This document shows positions 57,291 to 64,000 of a DNA stretch of 64,000 bases, piece after piece (position 1 is the first letter of the stretch; every line of letters starts with the position of its first letter). The translations under genes were made by a program, and so were the position numbers. This DNA comes from Blumeriella jaapii (taxonomy: Eukaryota; Ascomycota; Leotiomycetes; Helotiales; Drepanopezizaceae). Under the pieces are notes generated by a model. It saw only the letters and a program-made list of their open reading frames with translations. It was not told the origin of the DNA and did not search any database. The DNA is taken from NCBI GenBank assembly GCA_009599575.1, contig VWND01000027.1:45001-109000 (forward strand), in the 5' to 3' direction.

Positions 57291-57614
57291 ACCGGCGTGC
57301 GTGCGAATCGTCGAAATATAATCGCGACGCGTATTTTATTAAACGTAGTTAGCAAATAAACTTTTAAATAAAAAAATGGAATGAAAAAAGGAGGGGGGGG
57401 GGGGGGGGGATGGGGTTAAAAACGTGATGGTGATAAAAAACAAAATAGTTGTAAATAAGAAGAAAAAGAAAGTCGCACAAATCAATTGATAAATATTAAA
57501 TCCCCGCCTTTTTTTGGGTCCCCGCTTTCTTATCTCTTATCGTAAATGGTCCGTGCACCCTCCCACGTGCGGCCACGTTGGCCTTCCCGCTGGGCCCACT
57601 GTTTTTGGGACATA

Positions 57615-58375
57615 ATCACGTTTACCTTATTTACTTATTCATTTATATTACATAAACTTAAATATGCATAAAGCATCCTTTTACATAAGGGAAGGATTAT
57701 GACAAAAAGGTGATTGCAAGTCATCAACGTTGTTATTCATATTTAAAGGCTCGCACCTTCCATAGTATAAAAACATCCATAACTATATAAACCGCCGTTA
57801 GGGCACGAAGAATAAATCATCTTTGACTTCCTGTACTTTATATATTAATATATATATGTTTATCTATTTATGTATACTGCTTGCTGCGTTTTATGCTCGT
57901 GTTTTCCTTGAGCTGAGTTGTGCTGAGCTGAAGGTGTGCTGAGCTGAAGGTGTGCTCTCGTCTGTTGGTGTTTTTTATGTAATGTGTATTATGTATTGTG
58001 TACTGTATATTGTGTATTACAGTATGTACTATAGCTTTTATTTATATCGTTTATACTACAACTGTATTGTACTGTATTGTATTATATGGATTATTTTCTT
58101 ATGTTGTATTATATATTGTGTTGTGTTGTTTGCAGATCTACTAAACCATAGATGAACTTCGTTCTGTCTGTCTGATTTGATCTGGTCTGTCTGGTTTTGA
58201 TTTGAATTTAATAGGAATCAATTTAATTTATTAAGCGTCTGCTGATGTGTATTTTACTGTGTAGCTCTTACATTATTACGTTAAATTGTATTATACATCT
58301 TATACTGTACCTTATTGCATATCCACCAAATTAAAAATAAACTTCGTTCTGTCTGTCTGTGTTAAACCCTAGTCT
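57615..58375. other. AT-rich intergenic sequence with a partial duplication
   Basis: No gene is seen. AAACTTCGTTCTGTCTGTCTG-like sequence occurs at about 58152-58172 and 58338-58358, each after a TGTATTGTACTGTA-rich stretch, suggesting a duplicated segment of about 190 bp. Confidence 0.5.
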
Positions 58376-58615
58376 AACGTTTCCAGACTCCGGTCCCAAG
58401 CTAGTCCCAATCCGGAGTCTATCCCAGTTACATACATACATACAAACAAACTGTACAATCCAGTCGGAAACCCCAGTCCCAGCCCGAGTCCACACTTCCA
58501 ATTCCAGCTCCGGTCTAGTCTGAATTCTCTCAATTCGGAATCTAGTCGTTGGAACTCCAGTCCCAACCCAGAGTCCAGAGTCCAGAGTCCAAAAATCAAA
58601 AGACTAACCCTGACC
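58376..58615. repeat. Degenerate CCAGTCCC/GAGTCCA minisatellite
   Basis: Short CCAGTCCCAANCC and AGAGTCC motifs repeat irregularly; the end has three direct AGAGTCC units (about 58569-58591). Confidence 0.6.
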
Positions 58616-59222
58616 TGTTGTAAAGAGGTAGGAAAACAACACTGATACGGCCACACGTCGGTGGGTAGAATAGTCTAGGGAATGCCCTAGGAAATCATTG
58701 AACAAAGAAAGGAAAAATGAGTGAAGGTATGAATTGAGTGCGTAGTTGTTGTACTATCTGGGGGGGGGGGGGGGGGGGGGGGGGGTGATGATGATAACGA
58801 TGATATTCTTCAACGTCTGGAGGGGGCAGTAGTGGAACAAGCCTCCCGCAGGGCATTAGAGACGTGCTAAGCTGGGGATTTTTTTACATACAAAAGACCT
58901 TCGAGAAAGCAGTTAGGTATGTGAAAGAAAAGTTTGACAAACGGTCCGCTGTTTAAGCCCTTGCCCTGCATGCGGGATGGTTCTCTATTGTGTTCGTGAA
59001 GCCACCTTTGAGAAATTCGGAATTTCAAAGCGGTTGAAGCCGAACGTGTTTTGGGGTCGTACAATCCAAGGGGGGTGGGTGCCTTGCTCTAGTCGGGTAG
59101 CGGGGGAGCTCGGAGGGGTCCTTGCCTCAGCTATAGCTAAATACCTACACCAAGTTCTAGGAATACAAAAGATCGCTGTTTTGCACTATGCGATCTTGCC
59201 AGTCGCAATTCAAATTTCCAAA
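58616..59222. other. Intergenic stretch with poly(G) run; no supported gene
   Basis: A G run lies at about 58760-58785. A 90-codon open frame (58977-59249, plus) starts with TTG or internal ATG only, runs into the satellite and has no recognised motif; it was not called as a gene. Confidence 0.45.
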
Positions 59223-59935
59223 CCTGAGAGAGAAACAGAAAGAGCCTAACGTCGAAATCGCGAACTCCCAGTCCGTTTTTTAATCCAGAGTTTAGAACTT
59301 CAAAACTTCAAAACTTCAAAACTTCAAAACTTCAAAACTTCAAAACTTCAAAACTTCAAAACTTCAAAACTTCAAAACTTCAAAACTTCAAAACTTCAAA
59401 ACTTCAAAACTTCAAAACTTCAAAACTTCAAAACTTCAAAACTTCAAAACTTCAAAACTTCAAAAACTTCAAAACTTCAAAACTTCAAAACGACAAACCC
59501 AGTTTAATTTAATCCAGTTTTTTCCAAACCCAAATTCAATTTATCAACCTGAGAGAGAAACAGAAAGAGCCTAACGTCGAAATCGCGAACTCTTAGTCCG
59601 TTTTTTAATCCAGAGTTTAGAACTTCAAAACTTCAAAACTTCAAAACTTCAAAACTTCAAAACTTCAAAACTTCAAAACTTCAAAACTTCAAAACTTCAA
59701 AACTTCAAAACGACAAACCCAGTTTAATTTAATCCAGTTTTTTCCAAACCCAAATTCAATTTATCAACCTGAGAGAGAAACAGAAAGAGCCTAACGTCGA
59801 AATCGCGAACTCTTAGTCCGTTTTTTTTAATCCAGAGTTTAGAACTTCAAAACTTCAAAACTTCAGAACTTCAAAACTTCAAAACCAGTTCAATTTAATC
59901 CAGTCTATTCAATCCCAATTCCAACTTTCAAACCC
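59223..59935. repeat. Higher-order satellite built on CTTCAAAA
   Basis: Three successive units begin CCTGAGAGAGAAACAG (59224, 59548 and 59768). Each has a unique lead-in, then an array of the 8-mer CTTCAAAA (about 24, 11 and 5 copies), then GACAAACCCAGTTTAATTT-like sequence. A further eroded unit follows at about 60012-60110. Confidence 0.88.
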
Positions 59936-60310
59936 GAGAACCGAAAAAAAGGAAAGAAAACGAAACACCCAGACGCCGATTTTGCCAACTTTTAATCTGA
60001 TTTTCAATTCCGAGAGAGAAAAAAGATTCTGATATCGGATTCACGAACTCCCAGTCCGTTTCTTAATCCAGAGTTAAAAACTACAGAATCAACCCAACCT
60101 GATCCAGTTTATCAATCCCAACTCCGATCCCAGCCCAATCCCAATCCCAGCCGAGAAAAGAAAAGAAAGGAAAAGGAAAGGAAGAAACACCCTGCCGCCA
60201 AATCCACCGACGCCCATTCTCCCCCCAATCCCAACCTTCAAACCCGAGAAAAGAGAAAAGAGAAGAAACACCCTGCCGCCAAATTCACCCCCCCCCCCCC
60301 CCCCCCACAG
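59936..60310. other. Purine-rich repeats and poly(C) run downstream of the 60311 gene
   Basis: Satellite-related sequence, GAAAAGAGAAAAGAG-type repeats and a C run (about 60289-60306). It holds the presumed 3' UTR of the minus-strand gene ending at 60311. Confidence 0.5.
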
Positions 60311-60955
60311 CTACAAATCAAACCCATCCTGCAGATCCGCATGCGACAGCTTCCTCTCCCTCGCCAGCGCAAGCTGCATCGCCATCTTCTCGCGAGCTCT
60401 GGACAGCTCGCGGGCCACGGCCGAGACGGCGCTGGTCGGGGAGGCCGTGGCGGCGGAGGGGGGTCCTCGGGCGGTAGCAGCGGTGTCCAAACGAGACGTG
60501 TTGGATGCGCTGGTGTTTGACGAACGGGATGAGATCTAGAGGCAGGGTGTTACTCTTCGACGAATGGCTCATGGTGGGTAGATTAGGAGAGGAGAGAGGG
60601 GGGGGAGAAAAAGCACGAACAGGACGGAACGTACCTTCGCGCTCATGTCGGTGTGGAGGCGTCTATGTCCTGTTCCTAGATTGGAGCGCATGCCCGTGAC
60701 GATCTGGGGCTTGCTTGGGCTGGCGACGACGACGACGACGGCTGGCTCGGGCTTGGGCTTGGGCTCGGCGTGGAGACGCAGACCGTGGAGTGGCAATGCG
60801 TCTTCCTGCTCGGCGTGGAGGAGGGCGTGCTGCTGGACGAGCTTCAGGGTGTGTAGGCTCGTGCGTGAGGTGGTGGAGAGCTTTGCGAGTTGGGCTTGGG
60901 TTCGGTGCGGCGCGAGGAGGGCGCGGAGAGCGCGATGGCAGGTTGGGGTGCACAT
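60311..60955 (-). CDS. Small two-exon protein of unknown function with helical C-terminus
   Basis: Minus strand: exon 1 is 60955-60635 (ATG at 60955, 107 codons), intron 60634-60536 (GTACGT...CTCTAG) and exon 2 is 60535-60311 (74 codons and TAG). Predicted 181 residues. Seen: MCTPTCHRALRALLAPHRTQ at the start, a short Pro/Lys repeat (PKPKPEP) with a Val run, SKPQIVTGMRSNLG before the intron, and a Ser/Thr/Ala-rich exon 2 ending VARELSRAREKMAMQLALAR and RKLSHADLQDGF. The last part is a likely amphipathic or coiled-coil helix. The splice join keeps the frame and gives the only sensible C-terminus. Function not recognised. Unspliced frames in the same DNA are shadows. Confidence 0.62.
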
Positions 60956-61136
60956 GTTGATGTTGACGGTGAGATGGGTTGGAGAGGTGGTGTCGACGTG
61001 GTGTCGAGGTGGTGGTTGTGAAGAAGATATTCTTGAGTGTGAGTGTGAGTGTGTGAGTGTGAGTGAATGTGAGTGTGTATGAGAGAGAGAGAGAGAGTAG
61101 TTGAAAAGAAAGAGGTCTTGGGGCACGGCTTAATAT
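60956..61136 (-). promoter_or_regulatory. Upstream region of the 60955 gene with (GTGA)n and (GA)n repeats
   Basis: A GTGAGTGTGAGT-type tract and a GA run occupy about 61033-61098. On the minus strand this gives a pyrimidine-rich leader just before the gene. No TATA box is assigned. Confidence 0.4.
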
Positions 61137-62511
61137 AGCAAAGGAAAAGCGACTCCCCGCTCGAGACTCGAATCCGACTCCTCTACGCGCCACGAGAACA
61201 TGGATGACGATACCATAACGGCCGTTCCATCGGTCTCCATGGACCACTGGCGTCGCTGGCAATTCAGACGTGATGTCACGAAAAAGAAAAGAGCGTAGAG
61301 AGATCCACCGTAAGCTAGTCCATGATGTAAGAGCCTTTGGCACTGTGGCACTTTGGCGCCAACGGCCAAGTCCGAACGAAGGGTGTGTGTGTGATACGAT
61401 GGCTTGCGGACGACGTCTCTGAGGGCTTTGGACGCCTCGTGCGTAGGGTTATGGGCGAAGCACGTTGAAGTCAAGGTCGGTCGTCGATGCTGCTACGCTC
61501 AGCTCTCGGCAAAGGTCAGTCAACACTTGAAGAGAAAAGAAGAAACGCAGCGTCTGGGCCCGTGTCAGGTATCCCGTGTTCAAGTCGTGTAAAGGAAGTG
61601 GCTGGACAATGAATTGGCTGGCTTGAAAGGGTCTAGGAGCGGAATTGGATTTGTCAATGTCGTGTCGAGGTAGACGACGTGATGTGCTAGCAGCAAATCC
61701 ACATTCACTTTGCCGCCTGCTTGACAGATCACTGGTCGTCTACTCATCACAATCCTTATTGGAAGCAATCAGATGCGCACCGTGAAGTGTGTAGAGTGTA
61801 AAGTTGTTGAAGAAAGGCTCGGATATTCGGAATCGTAGTTCTGAGTCGAATACGCTCATCGGCGTGGTATGATGGAGGCTCGGATATTCAGATTTGCTCG
61901 AGATGAGTCGTTTTCACCATGCAGAATTCCACTGAGCCAGCTGAGCACCTTTGCGGTGTCAATTAATCATTTATTATTCATTTATTCAACCAGCCCTGTT
62001 TCTCGAGGGAGGAATCTGCTTAGCTGCAATCCATTCGCTCACTTACCCGAGGCCGGTCCTCGAACAACGATACTTATCAGAACAAAACGCTCGCGGTGTA
62101 GATACAATTCCTTCGATCCTACCATTTCTAACAAGGGCAAACTCGACCGCAAATAACTATTAAGCATACAATTATTTGGCTTCCCTCCCGAAGAAGATCC
62201 TATACCTGCTTCCATGGAGCAAACCCATTAACACACCCGTGACATCGACTCTCATTGCATCTCCCCCCCTAACCCTTCTCTTTGCGCGTCGTTGGCCGCT
62301 CTCCTGGGCATCAGCCAATTCTCCCGAACCCATCCCCTCCCCCGTCGACTTCGCGTCCTCGGAAGATCACCTCAGCCCTCGAAAGATGCTCTGTGGGCAA
62401 TCCCTCGGGCCTCGTCGGCGTCGCGTGTCGTGGCTTCGATGGATTCGCTCGCCGGCCGACCCTCTCACGTCCGTCGCAGTGATTCACGTTCTCCCCTGAC
62501 GAGCTCTCTCA
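61137..62511. other. Intergenic region without a supported gene
   Basis: Mixed composition; open frames are short and overlap on both strands. GGCTCGGATATTC is duplicated at about 61817 and 61876. I see no domain, tRNA or mobile element. Confidence 0.45.
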
Positions 62512-63020
62512 TCAGGCTCCCTTCGTGCCGTTCATGTTCCCATTCGTGTTGCCATTCCGCGGTTGCATGAACGAGACGGTTCGACCTCCACTCGCCGGCA
62601 TGACGATGACCTTGGCAAAGGCCTCCGAACTGGCTTCGTGATCCCGAATGCGCCGCTCGTGGTCCCGTATCCGCTCTTGGTGCCGCCGGACCTCTGCTGC
62701 AGATTAGCATCGTTGGGAATCCCACCCTCACCTGCTTCTCCCCGCGAGCAACGGAGCGATCGGGGGAGGGGAAAAGACGGACCTTCTTTGTGCAAGCGCA
62801 TTTCCTCGGCGTGCCGCAGCGCCTCTGCCTCGTAGTACTGCCGCATCTCGTACTCCTCCTGCGCAATCCGCTCCTGCTCCCGCGTCATCCGGTCCATCTC
62901 GTCGGCCATCCTCTGTCGGTCTTCCGCCACCTGCGCCATCTCGCGCGCGCGCTCCTCGGCCTGCCGCTCATACTCCAGCATCTGGGGAGTGCGAGTCCCC
63001 TTCATCGTGGGGGCCGACAT
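62512..63020 (-). CDS. Small coiled-coil protein of unknown function, two exons
   Basis: Minus strand: exon 1 is 63020-62783 (ATG at 63020; 79 codons plus one base), intron 62782 to 62697 or 62694, and exon 2 ends at TGA 62514-62512. Predicted 139 or 140 residues. After MSAPTMKGTRTPQMLEYE nearly all of exon 1 is Glu/Arg/Met-rich helix (ERAREMAQVAEDRQRMADEM and so on), continuing in exon 2 as VRRHQERIRDHERRIRDHEA, then a short Asn/Gly-rich tail (NGNTNGNMNGTKGA). This is a classic charged coiled coil. The donor is GTCCGT and the acceptor is a CAGCAG pair. Function not recognised. The unspliced frame after the donor is a shadow. Confidence 0.68.
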
Positions 63021-64000
63021 GGTGCGGATCGAGGCCAGCGAGCACAGCGACCGAGAATCCGAATCCTGCCGCGCCTATCTCTCTCTCTCTCTCTCTCGGT
63101 CCCGGCGACGACGTGCGCGAAGGTTCGATGCTGGCCTTTCTCCCCGCGACGGAATGGAATGAATGCCTTTGACGATGTCTTCTGCTCAAAGATCGGGATG
63201 GAGGAGGGAAGAGAAGCTGTGTGGAGGACACGAACTGTTTTTGCCTCGTCTGGCGTCGCAAACGGCTTTGCAAGGGGATCTCGGATCGCAAACATCGACC
63301 CGTCGTTCTCTCCTGAATCTCGTACCTTATATCACCCCCTCCCCCTTCGGCCTCCCCCTCCCCTTCGGCCTCCCCCTCCCCCTCGACCTCCCCCTCGCCC
63401 TCCCCCTCCCGCGGATCCCCGGCCCACGGGCTCGCAAGGTATCAGATCGCGGCGGGTCAAGGCCAGGAGCGCGTCTCCGTGCCTCTGCCGCTCGAGCGCG
63501 CCTGGGCTGGCGAGGGGAAACATCTCCAGATGGCGCCAGGCGGGTGCGGGGGACGTCGCCGGGGGGGCATGGGAAACCGGTCCCTTGGCCGAAACTTCGG
63601 AGGCGAGGGTGCGGCTTGGCTGATGTCGTGACACACTTTTTGCATCAGGACGGGGAGCGCCAGCTGGTGAAGCTGAGGAGGAGCCGTGGCATCGGCTGGG
63701 CCATCATGATGTTGGTTGCGCGGTCGAGGCGGCGGACGGAGGAGAGTCGGTCGTCGGTCGTCGGTCGTCGTGTTGACGGTCGCGACCGGACTGCACCAGC
63801 ACCGTAAGCGAGGGCAGGCTGGCTCTCCGAGACGGTGTCAACACCGCGTCGCTCGGTACAGTGGAGATCCATACAGCACACCGAGGACATGCAAACGGGA
63901 CCTACAGTTCATACAAACAGTTCATACAAACAGCACATGCAAACAGCACATGCAAACAGCACATCCAGTACTGTACTGTAACCAGGTACTCTACGCTCCC
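63021..64000. other. Right flank: upstream region of the 63020 gene and further low-complexity sequence
   Basis: A (CT)n tract (about 63078-63099), a CCCCTCCCCCTTCGGCCT-type minisatellite (about 63335-63412) and a CAAACAGCACATG/CAAACAGTTCATA repeat (about 63903-63967). Open frames at 63163-63807 and on the minus strand are low-complexity and were not called. Confidence 0.4.

Larger units (their letters stand above)
49959..57612. mobile_element. Element E: TIR element or MITE candidate carrying D4
   Basis: TGTCCCAAAAACAGTGGG at 49959-49976 is repeated inverted at 57595-57612. Each copy has a TA on its outer side (49957-49958 and 57613-57614), as left by Tc1/mariner-type transposition. A second shared inverted block, GTGCACGGACCA, lies just inside (49980-49991 and 57548-57559). 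Without D4 the element is about 1.2 kb. It holds a (CCA)n-type tract, a three-unit hairpin repeat and a ~150-bp repeat, and no transposase frame was found, so it would be non-autonomous. The termini rest on 18 matching bases. Confidence 0.55.

Noticed and set aside
58977..59249. 90-codon plus-strand frame near 59 kb
   Set aside because: It runs into the CTTCAAAA satellite lead-in, shows no motif and no splice partners were found.
61140..61260. tRNA-like GACTCGAATCCGACTC on either strand
   Set aside because: The apparent T-loop has no pairing T-stem and no acceptor or anticodon arms could be placed.
62176..62499. 107-codon plus frame at 62.2 kb
   Set aside because: It lacks an ATG at its start, overlaps the 3' end region of the 63020 gene and has no recognisable domain.

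Overview
The window looks like nuclear DNA of a filamentous ascomycete (Pezizomycotina, probably a Sordariomycete). Genes at both ends are GC-rich and compact, with short GT-AG introns. They flank about 49 kb of very AT-rich sequence packed with Ty3/gypsy LTR retrotransposons decayed in the manner of repeat-induced point mutation (RIP): almost only transitions, many stops at former CAA/CAG/TGG codons, and cytosines surviving mainly in CpG. No rRNA, tRNA or CRISPR array was found.

Left flank (1-8396). The 5' part of a FAR-17a/AIG1-like membrane protein gene runs off the left edge on the minus strand. After about 2.6 kb of simple repeats comes a large plus-strand gene (3141-6207) for a conserved fungal helical protein with an acidic tract and a Ser/Arg-rich tandem-repeat region. 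Its conserved C-terminus lies in another frame. Then follow simple repeats and a threefold ~0.43-0.5 kb tandem array.

Centre (8397-49857). This is one retrotransposon (element A) broken up by nested insertions. Every level is resolved by LTR pairs and 5-bp target-site duplications (TSDs). A (plus, TSD GTAAT) carries: (i) a 1042-bp terminal-repeat element in miniature (TRIM, TSD CCGAT); (ii) element C (plus, TSD GCCAA), itself carrying B (minus, same family as A, TSD GTTTC) and D1 (minus, TSD AAAAT); (iii) D2 (minus, TSD GAAAA), itself carrying D3 (plus, TSD CAAAA). Removing insertions gives A 7377 bp against B 7351, C 6439, and D1-D3 6422, 6398 and 6402. Three chromodomain-bearing Ty3 families (A/B, C, D) and one TRIM family are present. 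D3 is the least mutated copy and the only D copy that keeps the YLDD reverse-transcriptase motif.

Right side (49858-64000). A non-autonomous Tc1/mariner-type element or MITE candidate (E, 49959-57612, TA duplication) contains tandem repeats with hairpins and a fourth D copy (D4, plus, TSD TACAG). Simple and higher-order satellites follow. Two small two-exon minus-strand genes of unknown function, both ending in coiled-coil-like helices, lie at 60311-60955 and 62512-63020.

The most notable points are the fully readable insertion chronology, an intact empty site in B for the TRIM, an apparent antisense reading frame between chromodomain and 3' LTR in family A/B, the CpG-sparing mutation pattern seen by comparing D3 with D4, and large near-palindromes formed by opposite-strand copies.
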